Assembly: GCA_016125045.1 (NCBI GenBank)
Contig: WGML01000001.1
Span: 62,001-126,000, forward strand
Length of the DNA: 64,000 nt
Origin: a bacterium
Lineage (GTDB): Bacteria > Pseudomonadota > Alphaproteobacteria > Caulobacterales > Hyphomonadaceae
Reading direction: 5' to 3'
Under the pieces are notes generated by a model. The model searched no databases and was not told the DNA's origin. It saw only the letters and a list, made by a program, of their open reading frames with translations. Shown here piece by piece: positions 45,467-54,373 of this stretch (the stretch's first letter is position 1; the number at the start of each line of letters is the position of its first letter). Made by a program: the position numbers and the translations under genes.

Positions 45467-46959
45467 CGCAGACGATGCCAGGGCAAGAGCATAACCCTCG
45501 CCTCGACTACGGCTTTGCAAAGAGCCATGGCGTTGTCTTGCTGAGCGACGGGCCGCCATGGAAGGTCGGGCTGAGGCAGGATGGCGACCGCCTGGCGCTT
45601 GTTGAAGTGAGGCGCGTGCTCGGAACGGGCTTCGAACTGTCGGAACTCACGCGTCCAGCGTTCGACGAGGCGCTGTCCCGGCGCTACGCGGTGACCGAGG
45701 AAGCGGCCCGGACGATCGCGAAGGGCTTCGATGCCGAAACGGCGCTTGACGCGCTGTCGGAAGACGCGGGCGCGGCCGACCTGCTCGACAGCCAGGACGA
45801 CGCTCCGGTCATCAAGCTGATCAACGGGCTGATATCGGAGGCGATCCGGCAAGGCGCTTCCGACATTCACGTCGAGCCGTTCGAAGACAGCGTCGTCGTG
45901 CGCCTGCGGGTCGACGGCGTGATGCGCGAAGTGCTTAAGGCGCCGGCGAAGGCCAGGGCGCGGCTCGTTTCCCGGATCAAGGTAATGGCGCGGCTCGACA
46001 TCGCCGAAAGGCGCCTGCCGCAGGACGGGCGCATTTCGCTGAGGCTTGGGGGACGCAGCGTCGATGTGCGGGTTTCGACGGTGCCGGCGCAACATGGCGA
46101 ACGGGTCGTCCTGCGATTGCTCGACAAGGATCAGGGGCTTCGGAATCTCGAGACGCTCGGCATGGGCCCCGAGATTCTGAGCCGGTTCCGCTCGGCGCTC
46201 GGCGCGCCGAACGGCGTCATTCTCGCGACCGGGCCAACGGGTTCGGGCAAGACGACGACACTGTACGCGGCTTTGAACCATCTCAATGATCGCACGCGAA
46301 ATATCCTCACCGTCGAGGACCCCGTCGAGTACGCAGTCGACGGGATCGGACAGATGCAGGTCAATTCGAAGATCGGAATGACGTTCGCCGCGGGCCTCCG
46401 GGCGATCCTTCGCCAGGACCCCGACGTGGTCATGGTCGGCGAGATCAGGGATGGGGAAACCGCGCAGATCGCCGTTCAGGCGAGCCTAACGGGCCACCTT
46501 GTGTTTTCGACGGTTCATACAAACGATGCGGTCGCAGCGGTCACGCGCCTGCGCGACATGGGCGTCGAGCCCTATCTTCTTGCGTCGACGTTGAGGTTCG
46601 TTCTCGCGCAGCGGCTGGTGCGTCGCTTGTGCCAGGCCTGTCGTCGGCCAGCGGTGGTGGGCCCGCAGGAAGCGGCGCTGCTGGAGTCGGTCGGGGCTTC
46701 GGCATCCGCCTTCGAGGCCGAGGGGTGCAGCGCCTGTTCCGGGGCCGGCTATGTGGGTCGTATCGGGCTATATGAGTGCGTCACGATCGACGACGAGATC
46801 CGGCGCATGATCCATGAGAACGCCTCAGAACAGACGATGGCGGCTTACGCGTTCCGGAGCGGCGACCGCATGATGACGAGCGGGCTCAAATGGGCGGCGG
46901 CAGGCGTCACCTCGCTGAGTGACGTCATCCGGTCCGTGGGCGCCGGGGAGGCTGCGTGA
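45463..46959 (+). CDS. gspE: Type II secretion system ATPase GspE
   Basis: A 498-residue hexameric ATPase that powers pseudopilus assembly. Walker [13 protein letters not shown] starts at about residue 257, with the Asp box ([17 protein letters not shown]), Walker B ([18 protein letters not shown]) and His box ([13 protein letters not shown]). The tetracysteine metal site (LCQACRRP and [11 protein letters not shown]) typical of GspE is complete. The start is TTG at 45463 (4-base overlap with gspD) or the ATG at 45475; neither has ideal ribosome-site spacing. Confidence 0.96.
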   Translation: MTQTMPGQEHNPRLDYGFAKSHGVVLLSDGPPWKVGLRQDGDRLALVEVRRVLGTGFELSELTRPAFDEALSRRYAVTEEAARTIAKGFDAETALDALSEDAGAADLLDSQDDAPVIKLINGLISEAIRQGASDIHVEPFEDSVVVRLRVDGVMREVLKAPAKARARLVSRIKVMARLDIAERRLPQDGRISLRLGGRSVDVRVSTVPAQHGERVVLRLLDKDQGLRNLETLGMGPEILSRFRSALGAPNGVILATGPTGSGKTTTLYAALNHLNDRTRNILTVEDPVEYAVDGIGQMQVNSKIGMTFAAGLRAILRQDPDVVMVGEIRDGETAQIAVQASLTGHLVFSTVHTNDAVAAVTRLRDMGVEPYLLASTLRFVLAQRLVRRLCQACRRPAVVGPQEAALLESVGASASAFEAEGCSACSGAGYVGRIGLYECVTIDDEIRRMIHENASEQTMAAYAFRSGDRMMTSGLKWAAAGVTSLSDVIRSVGAGEAA

Positions 46960-46963
46960 TCCC

Positions 46964-48187
46964 ATGGCGCGTTACTTCTATGTCGCGGTGGATGTGGACG
47001 GGCGACGCCGGGATGGCGGGATAGACGCGGACACCGAGACGTCCGCGCGCGCGGCGCTGGTCGCCCGAAAGCTGCTGCCGGTGGAGATCAGCGTCGCCGA
47101 GACATCCGCTGCTTCTTCAAGCTCCCGCGTCGCCGCCAACGGGCGAGTCTGGCTGCGACACAAGGACCGGCTGCTGGTGACGCGGCAATTGGCGACGCTG
47201 GTTGACGCATCGGTTTCCGTTGATGAAGCTTTGGGGCTGGTGATCGCGCAACAGGACAAGCCGGCGGTGCGGCAGGTGCTGGGGTCGGTCCGGGCGGGGG
47301 TGCAGGAGGGGCGCCGGCTCGCCGACGCGATGGGCGCTCAAGCGAGGAGCTTTCCGCCACTTTATCGGGCCGCCGTCTCCGGCGGAGAACGTGTTGGGCG
47401 GCTTGGCTTTGTGCTGACCCGCCTTGCCGATCACCTCACCCGAGAAAACGCGATCCGTTCAAAGATCACGACCGCGCTCATCTATCCGGCGGCGCTGATG
47501 CTCGTGGCGACAACGGTCGTGATCAGCATGATGACCTTCGTCGTGCCCGGTCTCGCGGAGCAGTTCGAAACCTTCGACACGAAACTTCCGCTGCTCACGA
47601 CGATCCTGATCGGGACATCGAGCTTCCTGTCCGGCAATTGGGGAGCGATCCTCGTGTTTCTGGCGCTCTTGACCGCGGGGTGCATTCTCGCCCTGCGGCT
47701 GGAGCCGGTTCGTGTTGCGGTCGACGGATTGCTGCTCAAAACACCGGGGCTGGGGCGATGGGTGCGCGCTATCAATGCAAGCCGGCTCGCGCGATCCGTC
47801 GGGACGCTCACCCTTTGCGGACTACCGGTGCTCGACAGCTTGCGAACCGCGAACTCCGCGACGTCGAACCGGGTGTTTGCAAGGGCCATGGATCGCGCGG
47901 CGGAACGGGTCGAACAGGGCGAGCCGCTGTCGGCGGCGTGGCGGGCGAGCGCGATGACGCCGCCGCTGATCGTCTACATGGCGGCGAGCGGCGAGACCTC
48001 GGGCGAGTTGCCCCGCATGCTCGAGAAGGCGGCTGAGCATGTCGATCAGGAGTTCGAAGCGTTCACGCAGATGGCGTTGAGCCTTGTTGAGCCGGCGATC
48101 ATCGTGCTGATGGGGGCGGTCGTCACGGGCATCGTCCTTGCGATCATGCTGCCGATCCTTCAGCTCAATCAGCTTGTTGCGGGATAG
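46964..48187 (+). CDS. gspF: Type II secretion system inner-membrane platform protein GspF
   Basis: A 407-residue polytopic protein with two T2SSF domains (about 70–190 and 270–395) and three membrane helices (near ALIYPAALMLVATTVVISMM, a central one, and the C-terminal AIIVLMGAVVTGIVLAIMLP). Conserved pieces include FPPLYRAAVSGGERVGRLG and NSATSNRVFARAMDRAAERV. It couples the GspE motor to pseudopilin assembly. The ATG at 46964 is chosen because MARYFYVAVDVDGRRRDG is the family's N-terminus; a GGGAGG lies 14–15 bases upstream. Confidence 0.94.
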   Translation: MARYFYVAVDVDGRRRDGGIDADTETSARAALVARKLLPVEISVAETSAASSSSRVAANGRVWLRHKDRLLVTRQLATLVDASVSVDEALGLVIAQQDKPAVRQVLGSVRAGVQEGRRLADAMGAQARSFPPLYRAAVSGGERVGRLGFVLTRLADHLTRENAIRSKITTALIYPAALMLVATTVVISMMTFVVPGLAEQFETFDTKLPLLTTILIGTSSFLSGNWGAILVFLALLTAGCILALRLEPVRVAVDGLLLKTPGLGRWVRAINASRLARSVGTLTLCGLPVLDSLRTANSATSNRVFARAMDRAAERVEQGEPLSAAWRASAMTPPLIVYMAASGETSGELPRMLEKAAEHVDQEFEAFTQMALSLVEPAIIVLMGAVVTGIVLAIMLPILQLNQLVAG

Positions 48188-48196
48188 GAGGGACAT

Positions 48197-48640
48197 ATGG
48201 AACGGACCAGGACCGCCGGGGACCGCAAACACACGCGGCGTCTTGCGCCGGACGCGGGCGTGACGCTGATCGAGATGATGGTGGTCATCATGATCATTGG
48301 CCTGATAACCGCGGTGGTCGTGATCAACGTGCTTCCGAACCAGGATACCGCTCGCGTCCAGAAAGCGAGCGTGGACGTCCAGACCCTGGAGCAGGCGCTG
48401 GAGTTGTTTCGCATCGAAAAGGCTCGATACCCGACGATGGAGGAAGGCCTGGAAGTTCTCGCGGTCGATGAGGAGGGCGGGCGGGATCGATATATCAGAC
48501 GGCTGCCTCGCGACCCGTGGGGAGAAGCGTACCAGTACATCATCCCGGGCCAGCGCGGGCCTTTCGATCTCTATTCGCTCGGCGCAGACGGGCAAATCGG
48601 CGGCGAGGGGATCGATGCTGACATCGGTAACTGGGACTAA
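48197..48640 (+). CDS. gspG: Major pseudopilin GspG
   Basis: A 147-residue pseudopilin, the main subunit of the secretion pseudopilus. The leader ends at Gly21, followed by VTLIEMMVVIMIIGLITAVVV; Glu at +5 is present, but +1 is Val instead of the usual Phe. The C-terminal calcium-site region DPWGEAYQY–PGQRGPFDLYSLGADG–GGEGIDADIGNWD is typical of GspG. The leader is long and basic. Processing would need the short A24 peptidase at 35782 or another one outside the window. Confidence 0.95.
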   Translation: MERTRTAGDRKHTRRLAPDAGVTLIEMMVVIMIIGLITAVVVINVLPNQDTARVQKASVDVQTLEQALELFRIEKARYPTMEEGLEVLAVDEEGGRDRYIRRLPRDPWGEAYQYIIPGQRGPFDLYSLGADGQIGGEGIDADIGNWD

Positions 48641-49115
48641 GCCCGCCACCCGCAAGGACCGGGGGTTCACCCTCATCGAAGTGATGACCGCTCTGATGGT
48701 GGTCGCGCTGGCGGCCAGCCTTGCGGTGCTTGCCGCGCCGGGCCCGGACAGGACCCTGCGAGACGCGGCTCGGGGGATGGGGGCTCGCATCCTGCAAGCG
48801 GGCGACGAGGCCATTATCCGCAATCGCAGTATCGCGCTTGTGGCCTCGGCCGAGGGATATGGGTTTGAACAGCTTTCGGACGGCCGCTGGGCTCCGCTGG
48901 TCGGCTCGACGCCGCTCTCTTTCGTCGCCTGGCCGGAGCAAGTGTCGGCGCGTCTAGAGGGGGACCTGGAGACGGGAACCGATCGACGCGTCCTTTCGGT
49001 CTTCGACCCGATCGGAGGCATGTCGCCGATGCGCGTTGAACTTACGCGGGACCGGTCGCGATGGGAGGTGCGTGTGGATGCATCTGGAGCGGTTCATGTC
49101 CAGCCAGTGCATTAA
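48615..49115 (+). CDS. gspH: Minor pseudopilin GspH
   Basis: A 166-residue minor pseudopilin. The prepilin site RKDRG|FTLIEVMTALMVVALAASL has the canonical Phe+1 and Glu+5. The rest (IRNRSIALVASAEGYGFEQL, DGRWAPL) fits the GspH fold. The ATG at 48615 has GAGGGG five bases upstream and lies 26 bases inside gspG; the frame is open further upstream but that part is antisense-like to gspG's code. Confidence 0.88.
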   Translation: MLTSVTGTKPATRKDRGFTLIEVMTALMVVALAASLAVLAAPGPDRTLRDAARGMGARILQAGDEAIIRNRSIALVASAEGYGFEQLSDGRWAPLVGSTPLSFVAWPEQVSARLEGDLETGTDRRVLSVFDPIGGMSPMRVELTRDRSRWEVRVDASGAVHVQPVH

Positions 49116-49506
49116 GGGACAGCGCGTGCCATTGGGCCGCGAGGACGGCTTCTCGCTCGTGGAAACGCTGGTGGCGCTGTTTGTGTTCGCCGTCGCTGCG
49201 ACGGCCGTGATCCAGCTGCAGACCCAGTCGCTGCAGACGTTTTCGCGGGTTGAGCGGAGCGTGTTGGCGGGCGTCATCGTGAACAATCAGTTGGTCGATG
49301 TCCGCGCCTCCCGGGGTGATGTCGAACTCGGTGTGCGAGAGGGCGAAGCCGCGCTCGGCGGGGTCACGTGGCGGTGGCGGTCGAGCGTGTCGCCAACCGC
49401 GGATCCGAACATTCTGATGGTGCGGGTCGACGCCTTCGCGGGCTCCGCATCGCAGCCGGCGGCTTCACTGACGGGATTTCTTCCGGCGGCGGGAGGCGCG
49501 TCGTGA
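49096..49506 (+). CDS. gspI: Minor pseudopilin GspI
   Basis: A 136-residue minor pseudopilin with leader ending EDG|FSLVETLVALFVFAVAATAV (Glu+5), then QLQTQSLQTFSRVERSVLAGVIVNNQL, the GspI-typical region. It forms the pseudopilus tip with GspJ and GspK. The ATG at 49096 has GGAG six bases upstream; it overlaps gspH by 20 bases. Confidence 0.88.
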   Translation: MSSQCIKGQRVPLGREDGFSLVETLVALFVFAVAATAVIQLQTQSLQTFSRVERSVLAGVIVNNQLVDVRASRGDVELGVREGEAALGGVTWRWRSSVSPTADPNILMVRVDAFAGSASQPAASLTGFLPAAGGAS

Positions 49507-50120
49507 GCCGGGGCCTGCGATCGGATGCGGGGCTGTCGCTCGTCGAGGCGCTGGTCTCGCTGTTCGTGTTCGCGCTGTTGTCAGCGGGCGCGGGGGTGGT
49601 GCTGTCTCAAGCCATGGCCATCCAGTCGAAGATCGGCGCGGCGCATGCTTCGCTCAGGGGCGTGCAGACCGCCCAGACGCTGCTCGCCGCGGACTTGCTG
49701 CAACTCTCGTTCCGGTCGCAACGGGATGAATTCGGAACGCTGCGGCGGTTCATTGTCACGGAGGGGCGAAGGCCGTCCTTCTCGTTTGTCCGCGCGGTGG
49801 CGACCGATGTGATGGGCCCTGGCGTTTCCGGTGCGCGCGCTGGAAACAGCGGACCGCTGGTCAGTGTGATCTATTTCGTCGACAGCGATGGCAGGCTCAT
49901 CCGCCGGACGGCGCCGACATGGAGCGCGCCGCCGGGCAATACCGCGACGGACAAGGTGATCCTTGAAGGCGCGATGGACTTGAGTTTTCAGTTCCACGAC
50001 GGAGCGGGGTGGGTGGATCGATGGATCGCTCCGGATACGCCGCCGCGCGCGGTCGCCATCGTCGCGACCATGCCCCGCTATGGCCGAATCCGGCTTGAAG
50101 CAGCATCGGCGTTGTCATGA
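49503..50120 (+). CDS. gspJ: Minor pseudopilin GspJ
   Basis: A 205-residue minor pseudopilin starting at GTG 49503, overlapping the gspI stop by four bases. The prepilin site is RSDAG|LSLVEALVSLFVFALLSAGA with Leu+1 and Glu+5. Downstream AIQSKIGAAHASLRGVQTAQ and LLAADLLQLS, plus the later FVRAVATDV and IYFVDSDGRLIRRTAP, match GspJ. Confidence 0.88.
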   Translation: MSRGLRSDAGLSLVEALVSLFVFALLSAGAGVVLSQAMAIQSKIGAAHASLRGVQTAQTLLAADLLQLSFRSQRDEFGTLRRFIVTEGRRPSFSFVRAVATDVMGPGVSGARAGNSGPLVSVIYFVDSDGRLIRRTAPTWSAPPGNTATDKVILEGAMDLSFQFHDGAGWVDRWIAPDTPPRAVAIVATMPRYGRIRLEAASALS

Positions 50121-51121
50121 AACGAGCGCGCGTGCGGGACGGAGCAGGGGAGAAGGGGGCGGCGCTGGTGACTGTGCTGGTGACGGTCGCGCTGTTGTCG
50201 GCGACCGCCGCGGCGGTGGTGGACACGGCGCGTTTCAGCACCAAGCGCGCGGCCAATCAGGCGGAGATGGCGCAAATCCGCTGGCACTATCTCGGCGCAG
50301 AAACCCTTGCTCTGACGCGGCTTCGAGCGGCGCTAGAGGTCGACGGCGCCGGCTTCGACTGGGCGGGCATTCTGGACCGTCCGATCGTTTTCCCGCTCGA
50401 CGCGGGCGTGATGACGGCGACGATCCGCGACGGCGGCAAGTGCTTCAACGTCAACAGCCTCCTGGAAGCCGACGAGTCCGGTGCGGCGATGGCGTCGCTC
50501 GATCGCCAGGTCGTGTTCGGGCGTCTGGTGGAACAGACCACCGGAGCGCCCGGACTGCCGGTCGCCGCGGTGGTCGCGGACTGGATCGATCCCGATGAAC
50601 AGCCGGGGCTTGGCGGCGCCGAGGCCTCCGCCTATCGGGCGGCTGGGGCTTTAACGACGCCGCCTAATCTTCCGATCGCGGACATCGGCGAACTCGCGGG
50701 CATGGAGGGGCTCTCGCGGGATCAGGCGACGCGGCTCGCCCGTGTCGCGTGCGCCCGGCCCTCGTTGTCGCCGAACGCGATCAATATCAACGCGCTTCAA
50801 CCGGAGGACGCACCGCTGATCGCGGCGATCTTCGGCCGCGAACTCCCCGTGGCGGCGGCGGAGGATGTGATACGGGACCGCCCGGCGGGCGGCTGGCGGG
50901 AGGTGGACGCCTTCCTCGCGCATCCGCGACTGGTGCGCATAACACTCTCCCAGGAAGCGATCTCGCAATTCTCGCTTCGGCCGCGATGGTTCGTCCTCTC
51001 GGCGTCCATCCAGTACGGGGGAAGCACTGAAACCGGAATGACCCTCATCGATGCGACCGCAGGCGTTCCGAGGGTTGTGCGCCGCGTTCTGGGTGTTGCT
51101 CCGGACGGCGGGCTCCTATGA
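50117..51121 (+). CDS. gspK: Pseudopilus tip protein GspK
   Basis: A 334-residue minor pseudopilin. The leader ends at EKG|AALVTVLVTVALLSATAAAV and lacks Glu+5, as is normal for GspK. The large globular domain contains FNVNSLLE, WIDPDEQPGLGGAEASAYRA, FLAHPRL-type and INALQPEDAPLIAAIFG segments. It overlaps both neighbours by four bases. Confidence 0.92.
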   Translation: MKRARVRDGAGEKGAALVTVLVTVALLSATAAAVVDTARFSTKRAANQAEMAQIRWHYLGAETLALTRLRAALEVDGAGFDWAGILDRPIVFPLDAGVMTATIRDGGKCFNVNSLLEADESGAAMASLDRQVVFGRLVEQTTGAPGLPVAAVVADWIDPDEQPGLGGAEASAYRAAGALTTPPNLPIADIGELAGMEGLSRDQATRLARVACARPSLSPNAININALQPEDAPLIAAIFGRELPVAAAEDVIRDRPAGGWREVDAFLAHPRLVRITLSQEAISQFSLRPRWFVLSASIQYGGSTETGMTLIDATAGVPRVVRRVLGVAPDGGLL

Positions 51122-52341
51122 GCGCCGGCGTGCTCATTCTTCTTGCCGGCGCGGAGCCTGACCAGCCCCTTGCATGGCGGCGGCTGTCGAAGCGGGACGG
51201 CTCGGAGTTGCAGCGCGGGGTCTGGGGGGGAGGCGAACCGATCCAGCGACGCCCTGGCGAGCGGGTCATTCTGGTGCTCCCGGGCGCGGACGTGCAGCTG
51301 AGGGCGCTCGATCTTCCCGCGCGGACAGAGGAACAGGCGCGCGCGGCCGCCGCTCTGGTGTTGAAGTCGGCGATCGCGGGCGACGGTGGTGGGGAGTTCA
51401 TCTCGGTGAGCGAAGCCTTCGGCGCGACAGGGCGCCGGGTCGTCGCCGTCCTCGATGGGCGCCGCATGTCGGACTGGCTCCTGAGGTGTCGGGACGCAGT
51501 TGCGAGCCCTGATGAGGTGCACGTCGATTGCGCCGTCTGGCCCACCGCGCCCGGGCGCGCCGCAATCGCGGCCTGGGACAACACCGTGCTCGTGGCGGCT
51601 GGAGAATTTGGCGGCTTCGCGATCGACGCGTCTCTCGCGCCGCCAGTGGTGGCTCCGTGGCTGAAAACGCACGCGCCCACGGTTTCGATGGTCGAAGTGT
51701 TCGGGGCCTCGCCGCCGGACCTCGCCGCCGCACTCGAACAGTCTGGCTTGAGCATCGTCTCTCGCACGGACGCGGATCTTGAGGGCCTGCTGTTTCGCGC
51801 TGCGGCGACGCCGCCGCTTCATTCGCCAAATCTGCGCCAGGGACGGTTTGCGCCGCCGCGCCAGGTCAGCACCTCGTGGCGAATCTGGCGGTTCGCCGCG
51901 GCGCTGGTGTTCGTGTTGATCCTGCTTCGGGTCGGGCTGTTCGTGGTCGATGGCTGGAATGATCGCGCACGTGCGCGCGAGACGCTCGCGGCCGCGGAAA
52001 CGGTGTTTCGCGAATCGCGGCCAGACTCAGGCCGCATCGTGAACCTGCGCGCGCAGGTGACGGCGGCCCTCAACGCCGCCCGTCCCACGGAGACGCATCC
52101 GGTCATCGACGCCAGCGCGCTGATCGTCGCGGCCCTTGCTGAACATCCAGACGTGCGATTGGAGGAGATGCGACATGAGGCGCCGGGCGTTCGAGTGACG
52201 CTCATTCTCTCGGCGATCGACCCAGACAAGCTGGAAGCGTTCGCCGAACGCCTACGACAATCGGCTGCCGGTTTCGAGCCTGGCCGGATGAACGCCGTTG
52301 ACGGGCGGGTGCAGTTCGTCATTCAGCTGGAGGCGAGATGA
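51118..52341 (+). CDS. gspL: Type II secretion system protein GspL
   Basis: A 407-residue bitopic protein. The N-terminal ~240 residues form the actin-like cytoplasmic domain that recruits GspE (LPGADVQLRALDLPARTEEQARAAAALVLK). A membrane helix lies near 258–280 (FAAALVFVLILLRVGLFVV), then a helical linker and a periplasmic ferredoxin-like domain. ATGA overlaps with gspK and gspM. Confidence 0.88.
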   Translation: MSAGVLILLAGAEPDQPLAWRRLSKRDGSELQRGVWGGGEPIQRRPGERVILVLPGADVQLRALDLPARTEEQARAAAALVLKSAIAGDGGGEFISVSEAFGATGRRVVAVLDGRRMSDWLLRCRDAVASPDEVHVDCAVWPTAPGRAAIAAWDNTVLVAAGEFGGFAIDASLAPPVVAPWLKTHAPTVSMVEVFGASPPDLAAALEQSGLSIVSRTDADLEGLLFRAAATPPLHSPNLRQGRFAPPRQVSTSWRIWRFAAALVFVLILLRVGLFVVDGWNDRARARETLAAAETVFRESRPDSGRIVNLRAQVTAALNAARPTETHPVIDASALIVAALAEHPDVRLEEMRHEAPGVRVTLILSAIDPDKLEAFAERLRQSAAGFEPGRMNAVDGRVQFVIQLEAR

Positions 52342-52820
52342 CGAACCCGGTGACGCAATGGTTTGAGCGGCGCTCCAGTCGCGAGAAGCGCCTGATCGGG
52401 GCCTTGGTCGGTGCAGCGGTGTTGATTGCGGCGCCGCTGGCGGCGTTTCGGGTGGCGTCCGACTACCGAGCGGAGGGGGAGAGGCGACTTCAGTCCGCTG
52501 TGGCGCTGCTTCGGGATGCAGACGCACTCGCGGCGCTCGGACCAGGCGGCGAAGCGCCGGTGGCGTTGAACGCTGGCGGATCAATCCAGAGCGCAGCCAC
52601 GGCCGCGGCGAGCGAAGCGGGCCTTGTTCTGTCGCGTGTCGAACCAGCAGGGCCTGATGCGGTGCGGATCTCGATCGCGCCCGCCAGTGCGCTCGGCGTG
52701 TTCGAATGGGTGTCCGCCGTGCAGTCGAGCGGTGGAGAGATCACCCGCATCGTCCTGGTCCGTGCAGGTGATGGCGACCTTGTTTCCACCGATGCAACCG
52801 TCACGCGGCGTCGAGGATGA
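52338..52820 (+). CDS. gspM: Type II secretion system protein GspM
   Basis: A 160-residue bitopic protein with a short cytoplasmic N-terminus (WFERRSSREKRLIGALVGAA), one membrane helix (about 20–38) and a periplasmic ferredoxin-like domain that pairs with GspL. Identity is supported mainly by size, topology and position between gspL and gspN. Confidence 0.82.
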   Translation: MTNPVTQWFERRSSREKRLIGALVGAAVLIAAPLAAFRVASDYRAEGERRLQSAVALLRDADALAALGPGGEAPVALNAGGSIQSAATAAASEAGLVLSRVEPAGPDAVRISIAPASALGVFEWVSAVQSSGGEITRIVLVRAGDGDLVSTDATVTRRRG

Positions 52821-52827
52821 CGCCGGC

Positions 52828-53559
52828 GTGAGAGGGTTCTGGCGGATTTCAATCTTCCTTCTGGCGCTGATCGGTTTCGCGGTGGCGAGAGCCCCGGCGC
52901 GACTGTTCGCGCCCCCGCCGAGCGACCAGCTTTCCTATTCGAGCGTGGATGGAACGATCTGGAATGCGATCCTTCGCGACGCTGTGATCGCCGGCGCGAG
53001 GGCGGGGGATGTGTCGGCGGCGCTGCGCCCATGGCCGCTGGTTTCGGGACGAGCGGTGGTGGATGTGACGGCGCCGGGACCGGACATTCGCGGTGACGCC
53101 CAGCTTGACCTTGGGCTGTTTGGCGATCTGCGGATCGCGTCTTCGACCTTTTCGGTCAATCTGTCTCGCTATCTCGGACTTGGTGATCTCGCCGACCGTT
53201 CGACGGTGACGGACGCCCGGATTGCGTTCAGCCGCGGGCGGTGCACGTCCGCTGAGGGTGTCGCCGAGACCGACGTCTTCGTTCTTGCGGCGAGAGAGCT
53301 TCAGGCCGGGGAGGGGCTGTTGCTTCGCGGCGGCCTGATGTGCGCTGGCGTTGACGCCAGGCTGCGCGTTACGGGAGAACGTGACGCGGAAACGCTCGCC
53401 GCGCAGGCGGATGTGTCCAGCGATGGTCGAGGGACATGGTCGATCATGATCCAGACCGACAAGGCTGCGGTCGCGGCGATTGCAGCCACCAGAGGATTCA
53501 CGCTCGATTCCGAGGCGGACGTCCTCAAGCGAGAGGGAGCGTTCCGATGGCGTCGATGA
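52828..53559 (+). CDS. gspN: Type II secretion system protein GspN
   Basis: A 243-residue inner-membrane-anchored periplasmic protein: one N-terminal helix (GFWRISIFLLALIGFAVARA) and a region with LSYSSVDGTIWNAILRDAV and LRPWPLVSGRAVVDV, matching the GspN family. GspN is present in only part of type II systems and its role is unclear. The start is probably GTG at 52828; an ATG at 52792 inside gspM is an alternative. Confidence 0.8.
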   Translation: MRGFWRISIFLLALIGFAVARAPARLFAPPPSDQLSYSSVDGTIWNAILRDAVIAGARAGDVSAALRPWPLVSGRAVVDVTAPGPDIRGDAQLDLGLFGDLRIASSTFSVNLSRYLGLGDLADRSTVTDARIAFSRGRCTSAEGVAETDVFVLAARELQAGEGLLLRGGLMCAGVDARLRVTGERDAETLAAQADVSSDGRGTWSIMIQTDKAAVAAIAATRGFTLDSEADVLKREGAFRWRR

Positions 53560-54035
53560 GAGGATTGAGCGCGGTGATCGCGATGATGCTCCTCGCGGTG
53601 CAGCCGGTCGCGGCGCAGAGCGTGGGCGAGAGAGTCGAAGTGGGCAGCCTCGCACTCGAGGCGCTTCCCGCCCAGTCAATGAAGTCCGGGGTGTGCGGAC
53701 TGTTCCTGTGGTCGAAGACGGAACGGCCGGTGTTCATCCTGTTCGCGACGGAGCGCCCCGGCGAGGCCAAGATCAAGGTGGACGGACGGGAACGCAGGCT
53801 GCCGCTCACGCTCACCGGCGGCGCGCAGGTGTCGGGACATTTCGAGCGCCAGACGTTCTCCGATCGCGGGATGTCGCTCGAGCTGGATCTTGCCTTCGAT
53901 CTTGACCGCCCGATGCAGGACGGCGCCGTCCTGAAGCGGGGCGTCCTGAAATCACGCGACAGCAACGGGTTCGAATCCATTGTGCCGGTCGGCGGGATGA
54001 TCGGGTGTCAGACCGGAGCAACCGCAGACCGATGA
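53547..54035 (+). CDS. Small exported protein at the end of the gsp operon, function unknown
   Basis: A 162-residue protein with a signal peptide (MRGLSAVIAMMLLAVQPVAAQ). The mature part is beta-rich, with two cysteines (SGVCGLFLWSK and MIGCQTG) and the segments RPVFILFATERPGEAKI and TFSDRGMSLELDLAFDL. No family is recognised. It overlaps gspN by 13 bases with GGGAG upstream of its ATG, so it is co-expressed with the secretion system and could be an accessory periplasmic factor. Confidence 0.75.
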   Translation: MASMRGLSAVIAMMLLAVQPVAAQSVGERVEVGSLALEALPAQSMKSGVCGLFLWSKTERPVFILFATERPGEAKIKVDGRERRLPLTLTGGAQVSGHFERQTFSDRGMSLELDLAFDLDRPMQDGAVLKRGVLKSRDSNGFESIVPVGGMIGCQTGATADR

Positions 54036-54097
54036 GGCTTGACCTTGGGGCGGGGCGACCATAAACGATCGCTCTTCCGAACGCATGGTCGCTTCAA

Positions 54098-54174
54098 GCG
54101 GGTGTAGCTCAGTTGGTTAGAGTGCCGGCCTGTCACGCCGGAGGTCGCGGGTTCGAGCCCCGTCACTCGCGCCA
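54098..54174 (+). tRNA. tRNA-Asp (anticodon GTC)
   Basis: A 77-base tRNA with encoded CCA. The acceptor GCGGGTG pairs with CACTCGC (one G-T), discriminator G. The anticodon loop CTGTCAC carries GTC between CCGGC and GCCGG. It lies upstream of nuoA, its usual alphaproteobacterial neighbour. Confidence 0.97.
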
Positions 54175-54189
54175 GGCGTGATCGGAGGA

Positions 54190-54211
54190 GCCGGGAAGGG
54201 GGATTCCCGGC
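54190..54211 (+). terminator. Hairpin after tRNA-Asp
   Basis: GCCGGGAA and TTCCCGGC form a perfect 8-bp stem around GGGGGA, 16 bases past the tRNA. No T-run follows. The remaining ~160 bases up to nuoA show no clear promoter, though one for the nuo operon is expected there. Confidence 0.45.
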
Positions 54212-54373
54212 GGAAAAGCGTGCGGCGATCGCGACCAATTTTCCGCTGTGCAGATTGTGCGACAATGGGTCCGCTTCGCTTTTGGGCGGATGCGTCCGGC
54301 CGGCGGCCAGGTTGGCTTGCCTCCTCTGTCAAAGCGGCTTAGGCGATAGGGCTCGCGTGGGAAGGAGTCTTCG

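Noticed and set aside
44012..45559. A 515-codon minus-strand open frame over gspD
   Set aside because: It lies wholly opposite the secretin gene and is a compositional shadow.
18181..54174. Genomic island flanked by tRNA attachment sites
   Set aside because: tRNA-Val and tRNA-Asp share only normal T-arm bases, no duplicated tRNA 3' end or integrase was found, and the segment contains core genes (recG, sdhE, mfd).
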